A DNA stretch of 50,148 bases, taken from positions 1 to 50,148 of the forward strand of contig JAJRTF010000092.1 in the NCBI GenBank assembly GCA_021545585.1. Reading direction: 5' to 3'. The DNA comes from Zetaproteobacteria bacterium. GTDB lineage: Bacteria; Pseudomonadota; Zetaproteobacteria; Mariprofundales; Mariprofundaceae. Position 1 is the stretch's first letter. Each line of letters begins with the position of its first letter. Both the position numbers and the translations under genes were made by a program. The notes below the pieces were generated by a model. The model was given only the letters and a program-made list of their open reading frames with translations, searched no databases and was not told the origin of the DNA. This document shows, in pieces, positions 10,303-21,665 of this stretch.

Positions 10303-13300
10303 ATGCGTTTTGCCCCGTTCGCCCATCTTCATACCCATTCGGATTTTTCTCTGTTGGCCGCCACGACACCGGTCAGCGGTATGCTGGATACAGTGGCGGA
10401 ACTGCGCCAGCCGGCCGTTGCCCTGACCGATTACGGCAATCTTTTCGGGGCCATTGAGTTTTATTCCAAAGCCATGCGTATGGGCATCAAGCCGATCATG
10501 GGTTGCGAAATGTATCTGTGCGATGATATTGGCAAACGTGTGTCCGAGGGTCCGCGCGGCCCGCGGTTTGCCCATATTGTGCTTCTGGCGCGTAACAATC
10601 ATGGCTGGCAGAACCTGCTCAAGCTCATCTCGACCAGCTATCTGGAAGGTTTCTATTACAAGCCGCGTATTGATCAGAAACTGCTGGAAAAACACAGCGA
10701 AGGCCTGATCGCGCTGTCTTCGGGCTGGAACGGGGAAATCGAGCAATGCCTGCAACGCGGGGATCGTGAAGCGGCCCGGCAGACGGCCCTGCGATACAAG
10801 TCGACATTTCAGGAGCACTGCTTCTTCATTGAAATACAGCGGCATGGCTTTGCCGGTCAGGAAGAGATGAATTGTCAGGTCATCAGTCTGGCCCATGAGC
10901 TGGATATTCCACTGGTCGCATCGAATAACGCGCATTTTCTTGAGCGCGAGGATTTTCAGGCTTTTGAAGCCGTACTGGCCCTGCAGCAGAATCGTAAGCT
11001 GAACGATGATGTATCCGGTCACTTTACACCGGAGTATTATCTCAAATCCTATGCTGAGATGCGCGAGCTGTTCGCTGATATTCCCGAGGCGCTGGAAAAT
11101 ACCATCCATATCGCCAATCGCTGCAATGTGGATATCCAGTTCGGCAATTACCAGTTGCCTGATTTTCAAACACCGGACAATAGCGATATCCAGACCTATA
11201 TGCGTAACCAGACACGCGAGGGATTGGATGATCGCTGGCCGGCCATCCTGCACGGCAGTCCGGAGGCGGATCGCGCCGTTTACGATAAGCGCCTCGAATT
11301 CGAGCTCAATATTATTGAAGAGATGGGCTTCCCGGGCTATTTCCTGATCGTGTCGGATTTCATCCTGTGGGCCAAACAGCACGGTATCCCGGTTGGACCG
11401 GGGCGCGGCTCCGGTGCCGGCTCGCTGGTCGCCTATTGTCTGAAGATTACCGATCTGGATCCGATTAAGTACGGACTGCTGTTCGAACGTTTTCTGAATC
11501 CCGAGCGCGTCTCGATGCCCGATTTCGATATTGATTTCTGCATGAGCAGACGCGAGGAGGTGATCCGCTACGTGACCGATAAATACGGTGATGAGCGGGT
11601 TTCGCAGATCATTACCTTTGGCTCAATGAAGGCCAAGGCTGTCGTGCGCGATGTCGGGCGCGTACTCGACATGGAACTGTCCAAGGTGAATGCCATTGCC
11701 AAACTGATCCCCAACGATCTGAAAATGACGCTGGAGAAGGCGCTTGTCGATGAGCCGAAGCTGGCCAAAATGGTGGATGAGGACAGTGATGTGGCGCGCC
11801 TGTTCGAGTTGGCTAAAAGGCTGGAAGGCCGGCATCGCAATGCCGGCAAGCATGCAGCCGGCGTGATTATCGGGCGTAAGGATCTGATTGAGACTGCGCC
11901 TCTGTTTAAGGTGGCCGGCGAAGAGGGCAAGGTCGTACAGTGGGATATGGCCCATGTTGAGCGTACCGGCCTGATTAAATTTGATTTTCTCGGTTTGAAA
12001 ACCCTGACTGTTATTGATCTGGCCTGTAAATTTATCCAGCAATACGATACACGGGACGAAGCGCAGGGCTTTGATATTACCACCATCCCGATGGATGATG
12101 TCGAAACCTTCAAACTGATGCAGCGCGGTCAGACCGGGGCGGTGTTCCAGGTGGAATCGTCGGGTATGCGCGATCTGCTGACGCGTCTGAGGCCCGACTG
12201 TTTCGAAGATATCATCGCCCTGGTGGCTCTGTACCGGCCCGGTCCGCTCGAATCGGGCATGGTCGATACCTTTATCGAGTGCAAGCACGGGCGTCAGGAA
12301 ATCGTTTACCTGATGCCGCAGCTGAAACCCATCCTGCAGGAAACCAACGGTGTGATTCTGTATCAGGAACAGGTGATGCAGATTGCTCAGGTGCTGGCCG
12401 GTTATACGCTCGGTCAGGCCGACCTGCTGCGTCGTGCGATGGGCAAGAAAAAGCACGAGGAAATGGCCAAACAGCGCCAGATTTTCATGCAGGGTGCGGA
12501 GAAGCACAAGGTTCCGGCAGACCGGGCCGAGCAGATTTTTGATTTGATGGAGAAGTTTGCCGGCTATGGCTTTAACAAGTCGCATTCAGCCGCCTATGCC
12601 ATGATCTCTTACCAGACGGCCTATTTGAAGGCGCATTTCCCCCAGGCTTTCATGGCGGCCACGATGTCCTGTGATATGGGTAATAGCGATAAGATTGCCG
12701 CCCTTACGACAGACTGTCGCAATATGGATATTGAGATGCTGCGGCCGGACATCAACGCATCGGACTGGGAGTTCAGGCCTGAAAACGATGCCATCCGTTT
12801 TGGCCTTGGTGCGATCAAGGGCGTGGGTGAGGCGGCGGTTCGTGAGGTGGTGAAGGTGCGCGAGGCTGACGGGGCCTTTGCCTCGCTGGAAGATCTGATA
12901 CTCAGAAGTCCGCCGCGGACATTGAACAAGCGTATTCTGGAGGCTTTGATCAAGGCCGGGGCGATGCAGGACATCCTGCCCGATGGGCATGCTGCTCTGG
13001 AAACACTCAGTGAGACGCTGGAGCATATGCAGCGTAAACGCCGCGAGTTCACTTCGCAGCAATCGGCATTGTTTGATGTGGCAGAGCCTGAATTCAGGGA
13101 TTCGGCGACGCAGGATGTTGTGCCGTGGAATGCCGGTGAAATGTTGCAGGCCGAGCGCGAGGTGCTGGGCTTTTACCTGACCGGACATCCGCTGGAGCAA
13201 TTTTTATCACGGGCCCGGAGCCTTGGTGATTGCCATTTAGGCAGGCTGGCCGAATTGCAGGATGGTGCGCAGGTGGTGGTTCCAGTCGGGGTGGCCGGCC

Positions 13301-13794
13301 TGAGGCCCTATCATGGTGGACGCGGTACGATGGCTTTTGTGCAGGTTGAGGATCTGCATGGTCAGGCTGAAATGGTCTGTTTTGCCAAGGTGTATGAAGC
13401 CGCCGCCGAGCATTTGCATGCGGACATACCATTACTGGTGGCAGCGCGTGTTGACCGCTCCAAGGATGAAGCTGTGCTGATTGCCGAGGCCATTGCACCG
13501 CTTGAATCCATCCTGTCCGAGCTGGTTGATGAGATTGAGATTGAAGCGGCCAGCATTGCCTGGGATGAAATGACACTGGCACGACTTAAATCCATGGCTC
13601 AGGGTGGTGATGCACGGCTTGCATTCCATGTGCGGTTACCAGACGCTAGTATGGCGCACTTGGTGACAGGCCCATGTATACGCTGGAATGAGAGTGTAAA
13701 AGCGCAGCTTGATGCACGTTTTGGTCAGGATGCTGTGCGTATACATTGCCGGCCATGGCAGCCGCCGCGCAAGCAGCGTGCTCGCCGCGGATAA
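10303..13794 (+). CDS. dnaE: DNA polymerase III subunit alpha
   Basis: 1163 aa; PHP domain [60 protein letters not shown]. Confidence 0.98.
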   Translation: MRFAPFAHLHTHSDFSLLAATTPVSGMLDTVAELRQPAVALTDYGNLFGAIEFYSKAMRMGIKPIMGCEMYLCDDIGKRVSEGPRGPRFAHIVLLARNNHGWQNLLKLISTSYLEGFYYKPRIDQKLLEKHSEGLIALSSGWNGEIEQCLQRGDREAARQTALRYKSTFQEHCFFIEIQRHGFAGQEEMNCQVISLAHELDIPLVASNNAHFLEREDFQAFEAVLALQQNRKLNDDVSGHFTPEYYLKSYAEMRELFADIPEALENTIHIANRCNVDIQFGNYQLPDFQTPDNSDIQTYMRNQTREGLDDRWPAILHGSPEADRAVYDKRLEFELNIIEEMGFPGYFLIVSDFILWAKQHGIPVGPGRGSGAGSLVAYCLKITDLDPIKYGLLFERFLNPERVSMPDFDIDFCMSRREEVIRYVTDKYGDERVSQIITFGSMKAKAVVRDVGRVLDMELSKVNAIAKLIPNDLKMTLEKALVDEPKLAKMVDEDSDVARLFELAKRLEGRHRNAGKHAAGVIIGRKDLIETAPLFKVAGEEGKVVQWDMAHVERTGLIKFDFLGLKTLTVIDLACKFIQQYDTRDEAQGFDITTIPMDDVETFKLMQRGQTGAVFQVESSGMRDLLTRLRPDCFEDIIALVALYRPGPLESGMVDTFIECKHGRQEIVYLMPQLKPILQETNGVILYQEQVMQIAQVLAGYTLGQADLLRRAMGKKKHEEMAKQRQIFMQGAEKHKVPADRAEQIFDLMEKFAGYGFNKSHSAAYAMISYQTAYLKAHFPQAFMAATMSCDMGNSDKIAALTTDCRNMDIEMLRPDINASDWEFRPENDAIRFGLGAIKGVGEAAVREVVKVREADGAFASLEDLILRSPPRTLNKRILEALIKAGAMQDILPDGHAALETLSETLEHMQRKRREFTSQQSALFDVAEPEFRDSATQDVVPWNAGEMLQAEREVLGFYLTGHPLEQFLSRARSLGDCHLGRLAELQDGAQVVVPVGVAGLRPYHGGRGTMAFVQVEDLHGQAEMVCFAKVYEAAAEHLHADIPLLVAARVDRSKDEAVLIAEAIAPLESILSELVDEIEIEAASIAWDEMTLARLKSMAQGGDARLAFHVRLPDASMAHLVTGPCIRWNESVKAQLDARFGQDAVRIHCRPWQPPRKQRARRG

Positions 13795-13814
13795 ACGCGA
13801 GAAACGGAGATATC

Positions 13815-14771
13815 ATGGCTTACAGTTATCTTGAATTTGAACGTCCGATTGCCGAGCTGACGTCTAAAATCGAAGATCTTTCGAGTATGGGTACGGATTC
13901 GGGTGTTAATATCGCCGAGGAAGTCGAGCGCCTGAGCAGTAAGCGCGATAAGCTGATTGAGCAGATTTACAGCAAGGCCAGCCGGGCGCAGATATGTCAG
14001 TTGTCCCGGCATCCTGACCGCCCTTATATCCTTGATTATATTCCGTTGATGTTTGATGACTTTCAGGAGCTGCACGGTGACCGGGCACTGGATGATGATG
14101 GCGCCATTGTGGGTGGCCTGGCCCATTTTCGCGGCCATGAGGTCATGGTGATCGGTCATCAGAAGGGCCGTGATACGAAGGAAAAACTGCGGCGTAATTT
14201 CGGTATGCCGAGGCCGGAGGGTTATCGCAAAGCCCTGCGCCTGTTTAAGCTGGCCGAGCGTTTTGAAATACCCGTGTTGACCTTTATTGATACAGCCGGC
14301 GCATGGCCGGGTATTGATGCCGAGGAGCGCGGCCAGAGTGAAGCCATTGCCAAAAATCTGCAGGAGCTGGCGGCCCTGAAGGTGCCGGTCATCTGCACGG
14401 TGATCGGCGAGGGTGGTTCGGGCGGTGCGCTGGCCATCGGTGTCGGCGATCAGCTGTTTATGCAGCAGTTTTCAACCTATTCGGTGATTTCACCGGAAGG
14501 CTGTGCGGCGATTTTATGGCGTGACCGGGCTTTTGCTAGCGAGGCAGCCGAAGCGCTGAAGCCGATTGCCACTGACCTGAAAGCTCTGGGCCTGATTGAT
14601 GATATTATTCCCGAGCCGAAAGATGGCGCACACCGGGATCCCGAGGCCGCTGCCGACCTGATGGCTGATGTGCTTGATGCATCACTGAAGGAATTGCTTG
14701 CCACACCGCTGGATACATTGCTGCAGAATCGCGATAAACGGCTGCGTAATATCGGTTCTTTTGAAGGATAA
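13815..14771 (+). CDS. accA: Acetyl-CoA carboxylase carboxyltransferase subunit alpha
   Basis: [22 protein letters not shown]..., [46 protein letters not shown]; start chosen at internal ATG. Confidence 0.97.
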   Translation: MAYSYLEFERPIAELTSKIEDLSSMGTDSGVNIAEEVERLSSKRDKLIEQIYSKASRAQICQLSRHPDRPYILDYIPLMFDDFQELHGDRALDDDGAIVGGLAHFRGHEVMVIGHQKGRDTKEKLRRNFGMPRPEGYRKALRLFKLAERFEIPVLTFIDTAGAWPGIDAEERGQSEAIAKNLQELAALKVPVICTVIGEGGSGGALAIGVGDQLFMQQFSTYSVISPEGCAAILWRDRAFASEAAEALKPIATDLKALGLIDDIIPEPKDGAHRDPEAAADLMADVLDASLKELLATPLDTLLQNRDKRLRNIGSFEG

Positions 14772-14870
14772 CACCTCAGCCGGGTTTTCTAAGGAAGGTC
14801 TGAAAAACGACGTCCATGTCGTTTTCAGTACGCAAAGGCAAACGTGCGACTTTGCCAGAGCATCCCTAAC

Positions 14871-14962
14871 GGAGAGGTACTCGAAGTGGTCATACCGGCA
14901 CCGACTCGAAATCGGTTGGGGGCGAAAGTCCCACGCGGGTTCGAATCCCGCCCTCTCCGCCA
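14871..14962 (+). tRNA. tRNA-Ser (CGA anticodon)
   Basis: GGAGAGG acceptor with CCTCTCCGCCA; anticodon loop CTCGAAA; long variable arm; T-loop GGTTCGAATCC. Confidence 0.93.
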
Positions 14963-14973
14963 TATAAGCAACA

Positions 14974-14999
14974 ACGGGCTCCTGCATGGGGCCCTTTAT
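14974..14999 (+). terminator. Probable terminator after tRNA-Ser(CGA)
   Basis: GGGCTCC-TGCA-TGGGGCCC hairpin followed by TTTATT. Confidence 0.5.
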
Positions 15000-15199
15000 T
15001 CTGGACAGAAATGAGAGTCGGTTTGAACACTGGCATATCACAAAGGACCCCTGAAGGGGGGGTGAGGCTTGCAGGCATGAATGATCTCATCCCACCCTGT
15101 TTTATTGCATGGCGGTTTTTGCTTTCCGGTCCGTTCAAATTTCAACCTTGCGATGACCGGACTGTGACCGTACTATCCGCCGCCCTTAAGCAGGTGTCC

Positions 15200-15289
15200 G
15201 GAGAGATGTCTGAGTGGTTGAAGGAGCACGCCTGGAAAGCGTGTGTACGTGAAAGCGTACCGAGGGTTCGAATCCCTCTCTCTCCGCCA
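15200..15289 (+). tRNA. tRNA-Ser (GGA anticodon)
   Basis: GGAGAGATGTCTGAGTGGTTGAAGG..., anticodon loop CTGGAAA, variable arm, GGGTTCGAATCCC, 3' CCA encoded. Confidence 0.95.
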
Positions 15290-15314
15290 GTTTTCCATGT
15301 ATGTGGATACCCTG

Positions 15315-15428
15315 TGTCGTCCGGGCTGGGCCCCGCACGGTGAAACCCTGTGAACCCCGTCAGGTCCGGAAGGAAGCAGCGGCAGCAGGACTTTCGCGCG
15401 TTGCGGATATGTCCGGCTCGGACGGCGC
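15315..15428 (+). ncRNA. ffs: Bacterial signal recognition particle RNA (4.5S)
   Basis: GTCAGGTCCGGAAGGAAGCAGC core with complementary ends (GTCCGGGCTGGG / CCGGCTCGGAC) followed by a T-run; ends approximate. Confidence 0.92.
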
Positions 15429-15474
15429 TTTTTCATTTTTCAGTGTAAGTTTGTGCATGAAGCGCAGGATGATA

Positions 15475-16377
15475 TCAGGCCGGCTGTACCTGTTCGCCTG
15501 AGACTTCAGCCGCCTCACTGTGATCCAGCTTCAGTTCTTCAATGCGGTAACTTGAAGGGTCAGCCAGCAGTGCCTCAACAAGCAGATGGTTCATTTCATG
15601 GCCGGTGCGTTCGCCTTCAAAGGCGCCGACAATCGGCATGCCGGCCAGTGACAGGTCGCCCAGCGTATCCAGAATCTTGTGGCGCACGCATTCGTCTTCA
15701 TAACGCAGGCCGCCTTCATTCACGACGCGGTGTGTATCGAGCACAATGGCGTTTTCCAGCGAGCCGCCCAGAGCGAGTCCGGCCTTCTGCAGCGCTTCGA
15801 TCTCGTGCAGGAAACCAAAGGTCCGCGCACGACTGATTTCGCGGGTATAAGCCTGATGTGAAAAGTCCACTTCCACGCGACGGTTGCGCAGTAGCGGATG
15901 ATCATAGTCCAGCAGGTAGCCGATTTTAAATCCGGCTGCCGGGTATAATGCACAGCGCTTATCGCCATCGCTGACCTCCACGCGCTTGAGCATACGCATG
16001 ACCTTCTTGGCCTTACCCTGCTCCCGGATGCCGGCACATTGAATAAGGAATACGAATGGAGCGGATGACCCGTCCATAATCGGAACTTCCGGGCCGCTGA
16101 CTTCAATGCGGGCATTGTCGACACCAAGGCCGGCAAGGGCTGACAGCAAATGTTCAACCGTGGAAATACTGGTCTCAGCATTGCCGATGGTTGTACACAG
16201 GCGGGTATCAGTCACATGAGCTGATGTGGCAGGGATTTTGATGCCAAGGTCGGAGCGGATGAACGTAATGCCGGTATCTTCTGCAGACGGGTGTAGAATC
16301 AACTGGATTTTACGGCCGGAGTGCAGACCAATACCGCTACAGCGGATAGAATGGTCCAGCGTTCTCTGTGCTATCAT
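15475..16377 (-). CDS. lpxC: UDP-3-O-acyl-N-acetylglucosamine deacetylase
   Basis: MIAQRTLDHSIRCSGIGLHSGRKIQLILHPS, STVEHLLSALAGLGVDNARIEVSGPEVPIMDGSSAPFVFLI. Confidence 0.97.
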   Translation of the reverse strand: MIAQRTLDHSIRCSGIGLHSGRKIQLILHPSAEDTGITFIRSDLGIKIPATSAHVTDTRLCTTIGNAETSISTVEHLLSALAGLGVDNARIEVSGPEVPIMDGSSAPFVFLIQCAGIREQGKAKKVMRMLKRVEVSDGDKRCALYPAAGFKIGYLLDYDHPLLRNRRVEVDFSHQAYTREISRARTFGFLHEIEALQKAGLALGGSLENAIVLDTHRVVNEGGLRYEDECVRHKILDTLGDLSLAGMPIVGAFEGERTGHEMNHLLVEALLADPSSYRIEELKLDHSEAAEVSGEQVQPA

Positions 16378-16583
16378 CCATACCTCCTTGTACGAATTCC
16401 CATGGTGTCGACTCAGTGGATCAGCTAGTGCGATCCAAATCAGCCGGTGCCGTACACTGCCTGCTCAAAAGGCTCCGGCAGTGACATACAACACACCCCG
16501 TTTACAAGGGGCATACCTCCAATATTCGCGGCTATTCTGCCATGCAATGCCAGGTTGATAAACCTTGCATTCAGTCTCCTGTC

Positions 16584-17780
16584 TCAGTCCGCCTGACGGC
16601 GCAGGAAGGTTGGCACGGAGAATTCATCCTCATTGAATTCATTCTGGCCGAACAGCTGTGGCTGAGCCTGTTGGCCCTGTCCACTGATGGATGCCTGTGC
16701 GGGTTGGGAAGTTTTCTGCGAAGGCACGGAGCCAAGCGGCACATTCGGGATGCGGGGCATCTTGAATTCCACTGTTTCGCTGTCGGCGGTTGCCAGGCGT
16801 ACTGCCGGTGCATCGCCGGACAGTCCCGTCGCCACAACCGTGACGCGGATATCATCACCGGCATCCTTGTCATAGACCATGCCGCAGATGATGTTGGCAT
16901 CCTCATCTGCCATATTATGGATAATGGATACCGCTTCATCATATTCAGCCAGCGTCATGTCTTCATTGCCGGTCACATTGACAAGAATGCCCTGTGCGCC
17001 GTGAATATCGATATCTTCCAGCAGCGGCGAGGAAATGGCACGCTCGGCTGCTTCCATGGCACGGCTTTCACCATTGGCCATACCGGAGCCCATCATGGCG
17101 ACGCCTCTGGTTTCGCTCATCACGGCTTTCACATCGGCAAAGTCGACGTTCATGTAACCGGTGTGGGTGATCAGCTCGGCAATGCCGCGCACGGCCTGCA
17201 GCAATACATCATCTGCCTTGCGAAATGCCTCGAGCATGCTGGTGTTCTTGCCCACGGCCCCGATCAGCTTCTGATTGGGGATGGTAATCAGCGTGTCGAC
17301 GTATTTACGCAACTCAGCGATGCCTGCTTCAGCCTGACGCATGCGTCGCTTGCCTTCAAAGCTGAATGGTTTGGTGACCACAGCCACGGTCAGTACGCCC
17401 ATTTCCTTGGCTGCCTCTGCAATAACAGGAGCAGCTCCGGTGCCGGTACCGCCACCCATGCCTGCGGTGATGAACACCATGTCAGTATCAGCCATGAATT
17501 CGCGCAGATGTTCGCGCTCAGCTTCCGCTGCCTCACGTCCGATTTGCGGGTCGGCGCCTGCGCCAAGGCCGCGGGTGATGTTGGTGCCCAGTTGCATCTT
17601 GGTGTCGGCCTGATTGCGTTCAATGGCCTGTGCATCGGTGTTGGCGACGATGAATTCAACGCCGCGCAGTTTCTGGTCAATCATATTGTTCAGGGCATTG
17701 CCGCCACCGCCACCGATGCCGATGACCTTGATGGTTGCAGATTGAGCTGAGTTGTCCTCGAAAGTATATAAAGTTGCCAT
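16584..17780 (-). CDS. ftsZ: Cell division protein FtsZ
   Basis: IKVIGIGGGGGNALNNMI, tubulin signature GGGTGTGAAP; C-terminal FSVPTFLRRQAD tail. Confidence 0.98.
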   Translation of the reverse strand: MATLYTFEDNSAQSATIKVIGIGGGGGNALNNMIDQKLRGVEFIVANTDAQAIERNQADTKMQLGTNITRGLGAGADPQIGREAAEAEREHLREFMADTDMVFITAGMGGGTGTGAAPVIAEAAKEMGVLTVAVVTKPFSFEGKRRMRQAEAGIAELRKYVDTLITIPNQKLIGAVGKNTSMLEAFRKADDVLLQAVRGIAELITHTGYMNVDFADVKAVMSETRGVAMMGSGMANGESRAMEAAERAISSPLLEDIDIHGAQGILVNVTGNEDMTLAEYDEAVSIIHNMADEDANIICGMVYDKDAGDDIRVTVVATGLSGDAPAVRLATADSETVEFKMPRIPNVPLGSVPSQKTSQPAQASISGQGQQAQPQLFGQNEFNEDEFSVPTFLRRQAD

Positions 17781-17843
17781 GTTGTCCTCCTGTGTTTCCC
17801 TTTTTTGTTTTATAGGTCTGTTTTGTAGTGTGGTGGGTGTTGC

Positions 17844-19076
17844 TCAGGGGGTATCCCCGAACCAACTTCGCATGTGCGTCCATACACGCGCGAGAATATT
17901 GTGATCGCTGGATTTGATGCTCTTGCCGCTCTGACGGTAGCGTTGCCCGTACAGAATCAGTCCGACGCCGGTGGCGTATATGGGGCTGGAAACCACATCC
18001 ACCAAGCCGCCGACACCATGCGGGCGACCCAGGCGAACAGGCATGTCGAAGATGTCTTCGGCCAGCTCCACCATGCCTTCCAGTAATGAACTGCCGCCGG
18101 TCAGGACCAGCCCGGCAGCGACCAGCTCCTGATAGCCGGAGCGTTGCAGTTCGTTCTTGATCATTTCAAAGAGCTCCTCAACGCGTGGCTCAAGGATCTG
18201 TGCCATCACCTGACGTGGCATCGGCCGTGGATCGCGGCCGCCGACGCTCGGAATCTCGATTTGATCCTCGGGCAGGACCAGTGAGGTCATGCAGGCGCCG
18301 TACTTGCGCTTGAGCTGATCGGCTTCGCGGGCTGAGGTACGCAGGCCGATCACCAGATCGTTGGTCAGATGGTCGCCGCCAATGGGAATCACAGCGGTAT
18401 GGCGGATGGCGCCATCGAGGAAGATGGCAATGTCGGTGGTGCCACCGCCGATATCCACCAGCACCACACCGATATCCTTCTCATCCTGCATCAGCACGGC
18501 TTCGCTGGAGGCCACCTGCTCAAGCACCATGTCCGACACATCCAGATCGCAGCGATTGCAGCATTTGACGATGTTCTGGGCGCTCGATACCGCACCTGTG
18601 ACAATATGAACCTTGGCTTCCAGGCGCACGCCGCTCATACCGATGGGTTCACGGATACCGTCCTGATTATCGATAATGTATTCCTGCGGCAAGATATGCA
18701 GAATTTTCTGGTCGGCCGGGATATTCATCGCCCGGGCTGCATCAATCACCCGGTCCACATCCTCACGTACGATTTCGCTGCCCTTGGATGCGACGACACC
18801 GTGGCTGTTATAGCCGCGGATATGGCTGCCTGCGATGCCGGTGAATACGGACTGGATATCTACGCCGGCCATCAGTTCGGCTTCTTCGACGGCCAGCCGA
18901 ATGGATTCAACAGTCGATTCGATATTGACCACCACACCCTTGCGCAGGCCGCGCGATGGATGTGTGCCGATACCGATGACATCAAGTTTGCCGTCGGGTG
19001 AGGCCTCCGCAACGACACAGGCAATTTTGCTTGTGCCGATGTCCAGTCCTACCAGAACTTGGTCGTATTTGGGCAT
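17844..19076 (-). CDS. ftsA: Cell division protein FtsA
   Basis: VLVGLDIGTSKIACVVAE, VLVDIGGGTTDIAIF, amphipathic C-terminus HMRSWFGDTP. Confidence 0.97.
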   Translation of the reverse strand: MPKYDQVLVGLDIGTSKIACVVAEASPDGKLDVIGIGTHPSRGLRKGVVVNIESTVESIRLAVEEAELMAGVDIQSVFTGIAGSHIRGYNSHGVVASKGSEIVREDVDRVIDAARAMNIPADQKILHILPQEYIIDNQDGIREPIGMSGVRLEAKVHIVTGAVSSAQNIVKCCNRCDLDVSDMVLEQVASSEAVLMQDEKDIGVVLVDIGGGTTDIAIFLDGAIRHTAVIPIGGDHLTNDLVIGLRTSAREADQLKRKYGACMTSLVLPEDQIEIPSVGGRDPRPMPRQVMAQILEPRVEELFEMIKNELQRSGYQELVAAGLVLTGGSSLLEGMVELAEDIFDMPVRLGRPHGVGGLVDVVSSPIYATGVGLILYGQRYRQSGKSIKSSDHNILARVWTHMRSWFGDTP

Positions 19077-19831
19077 CAGATTACCCCCTCATGCTTGGCT
19101 GGCCGGATAAACCAGCGGGATGTTGTACGTGCATCAATGCGCCAGCTGCGTGCGCGCCAGCGTGGCTGTGCCAGCAGCGTGTTCAGTTGACGAAAAACAA
19201 TGGCTTCGCGTTGCTGGGGAATCAGCCAGCGTTCGCCCTTGCGGAAATACACCAGCCAGGCCGCATCGGCACTGCGTACTTCACTCAGACTGTTCAAATC
19301 ACGAACCTGCAGTTTTTTAAGCTCGGTAAGCAGGGTATGCGCCTGAGCAAGTTCCTGACTCGCGATACGCAGCATGGGCAGGTCCGGTGACTCGCCACGG
19401 GCCAGCTTGCGATAGGCCTTTCCCTTCTCATCCACCAGATAAATAACGCCGGCTTCGTCCTGCCATAGGGCAATCGGAATGCGGGCCTGGGCCGTGATGT
19501 GCAGGGTATCGGGCAGAATACGACTGATCTGTACCTCGGCCATGTCAGGAATGGCTGCCAGCCAGGCATCGTGCAGGACGCCGGGCCGGGTATGCAAATA
19601 GCTTTTATCAGGCATGGCGGCCAGTTGTTTCTCAATAGCAGCCTTCAGGTTTGCCTTACCTCTGATGCTCCAGCTGCTGACGGCCAGCACATCATTGAGC
19701 CACCACAGCCCGGCGCCGCTGCCAACGATCACCAGACCGGCCAGCATGCACCGGCGCAGATGACGCCAGAAACGCTGCCGCGATGTGCGGCGCTGTTCAG
19801 CACTGATGCGATGCTGGTTCCGGCGGCTCAT
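19076..19831 (-). CDS. ftsQ: Cell division protein FtsQ
   Basis: Single N-terminal TM, POTRA-like segment, position between ddl and ftsA. Confidence 0.88.
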   Translation of the reverse strand: MSRRNQHRISAEQRRTSRQRFWRHLRRCMLAGLVIVGSGAGLWWLNDVLAVSSWSIRGKANLKAAIEKQLAAMPDKSYLHTRPGVLHDAWLAAIPDMAEVQISRILPDTLHITAQARIPIALWQDEAGVIYLVDEKGKAYRKLARGESPDLPMLRIASQELAQAHTLLTELKKLQVRDLNSLSEVRSADAAWLVYFRKGERWLIPQQREAIVFRQLNTLLAQPRWRARSWRIDARTTSRWFIRPAKHEGVI

Positions 19832-20739
19832 TGCACAACTCCCGGCGCGTCATATTCAAGTGCAGCGCAGCTTAATATCTTCAGGCACAGATCTTCGAAG
19901 CTGATGCCGGCTTCGGCCGCAGCCTTGGGAAGCAGGCTGGTTTCGGTCATGCCGGGAATGGTGTTGATTTCCAGAATTACGGGTTCACCGCCATCGGGTA
20001 CGATCAAATCCACACGCGGGGCTCCGCTGCACTGACAGACAGCGACTGCCTGTTTGGAGCGCTCCATGCAGACACGCAGGGTCTCGGCCGGCAGGCGGGC
20101 CGGGCAGAAATATTCGGTTGCGCCGGCCGTATATTTGGAGGCGAAATCATAAACGCCGGATATGGGGACCACTTCGACGACGGGCAGCGCTGTGTCGGCA
20201 AGTATCGAGACATTCACCTCCACGCCCTTGACCGGCATCTCGGCCATCCAGGATTCGGGATCGGTGATATTCAGTGCCTGCCACTGTTGCGCATTTTCGA
20301 TCCGATGCAGGCCGATGCTTGAGCCCTCGGCAACCGGTTTGACGATGACCGGATAACGGATCGGGCCATCGGCAGTCAGCGGGATGCTTGTGGCGGTAGT
20401 CAGTCCCGCCTTGTCCAGCACCTGCTTGCATAACTGTTTATGCATGCACAGGGCCGAGGCGGTCACGCCCGAGCCAGTGTAGGGAATGCGCATGATTTCG
20501 AGCAGGCCTTGTACGCAACCGTCTTCACCGAGCGTGCCATGCAAGGCGATGAATGCAGTCTGGATATTTGCCTTGCGGATATGCGTCGGCCAGTGGTCGG
20601 TCAAATCAATACCGACGGCATCCACGCCTGCATCCTGCAGGGCCTTGAGTACCGCGCTGCCGGAGCATAGCGAAACCTCACGCTCGTTCGAGGTGCCACC
20701 CATCAGTACGCCGACGCGTCCATACTGTGCCGGGCTCAT
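19828..20739 (-). CDS. ddl: D-alanine--D-alanine ligase
   Basis: VGVLMGGTSNEREVSLCSG, FIALHGTLGEDGCVQGLLEIMRIPYTGSGV, EINTIPGMTETSLLPKAA. Confidence 0.97.
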   Translation of the reverse strand: MSPAQYGRVGVLMGGTSNEREVSLCSGSAVLKALQDAGVDAVGIDLTDHWPTHIRKANIQTAFIALHGTLGEDGCVQGLLEIMRIPYTGSGVTASALCMHKQLCKQVLDKAGLTTATSIPLTADGPIRYPVIVKPVAEGSSIGLHRIENAQQWQALNITDPESWMAEMPVKGVEVNVSILADTALPVVEVVPISGVYDFASKYTAGATEYFCPARLPAETLRVCMERSKQAVAVCQCSGAPRVDLIVPDGGEPVILEINTIPGMTETSLLPKAAAEAGISFEDLCLKILSCAALEYDAPGVVQ

Positions 20740-21665
20740 GACCCTGCTCCGGTATCTGAAACAATACGCACTTCCGGCTCCAGCATGATGCCGAACTTCT
20801 TCTTTACCACCAGGCGTACCCGCTCAATCAGGGCCAGAACGTCGGCGCTGGATGCCTCGCCTTCATTGACAATGAAGTTGGCATGGCGCTCTGAAATGCA
20901 TGCGCCGCCAATGCGTACGCCCTTCAGGTCCGCCGCCTCAATCAGGCGCGCTGCATGATCGCCGTCGGGATTTTTGAATACCGAGCCGCAATTCGGACGA
21001 TTCAGCGGCTGGGTGGAGCTGCGGCGGCTGCGCATGGTTCGCATGCGTTCGCGGATGGCCTCCGGGGTATCCGGTGTCAGTTCAAAATGGGCACTTAAAA
21101 TCAGCGTATCGGCAGGCAGCGCCGTATGGCGATAGCTCATGGCCAGTTCGCCAGCCTCGATTTCACTGACCTTTCCCTGCCGGTCAACCAGTTCAACCAG
21201 TTCAACGGTGTCGGAAACCTGCTGCGAAAAGGCGCCTGCATTCATGGCGATACCGCCGCCAAGATCGCCGGGAACAGTAGCCATGAATTCCAGTCCGGTC
21301 AGGCCGTGCTCGGCACAGGTACGGGCTATGGCACTCATGCGTACGCCGGCCTCGGCATGTATATGACAGCCTTCAACGCGTAGTTCATTGACATCACTCA
21401 GATCAATCACCAGACCGTCGAAGCCGGTGTCCGGTATCAGCATATTACTGCCACGACCAAGCGGAAGGATACGGATGTCTGCCGGGATGACCTGGCGTGC
21501 CGAGATCAGCTCAGCGCGTCCTGCTGGGCGGAAGAACCAGCGCGCCGGGCCGCCCGTGCCCAGCGTGGTATGGCGGGCCATCGGTTCCTGTTCGCTGAAG
21601 CGCCCGAGGTTGGCCAGGCTTGCTGCCCAGATGTCTGTTGTGTGGCCCGGCTGCATCATGTTCAT
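20736..21665 (-). CDS. murB: UDP-N-acetylenolpyruvoylglucosamine reductase
   Basis: HTTLGTGGPARWFFRP, LPLGRGSNMLI, ATVPGDLGGGIAMNAGAF; start chosen at MNMMQ overlapping the murC stop. Confidence 0.95.
   Translation of the reverse strand: MNMMQPGHTTDIWAASLANLGRFSEQEPMARHTTLGTGGPARWFFRPAGRAELISARQVIPADIRILPLGRGSNMLIPDTGFDGLVIDLSDVNELRVEGCHIHAEAGVRMSAIARTCAEHGLTGLEFMATVPGDLGGGIAMNAGAFSQQVSDTVELVELVDRQGKVSEIEAGELAMSYRHTALPADTLILSAHFELTPDTPEAIRERMRTMRSRRSSTQPLNRPNCGSVFKNPDGDHAARLIEAADLKGVRIGGACISERHANFIVNEGEASSADVLALIERVRLVVKKKFGIMLEPEVRIVSDTGAGS

Noticed and set aside
11623-12585. Minus-strand 320-aa ORF inside dnaE (and the 365-aa ORF at 10285-11382)
   Set aside because: Both are antisense to conserved dnaE motifs; long antisense open frames are common in such coding sequence.
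16542-17750. Plus-strand 402-aa ORF opposite ftsZ
   Set aside because: Exact antisense of ftsZ; His/Cys-rich composition is a codon-shadow artefact.
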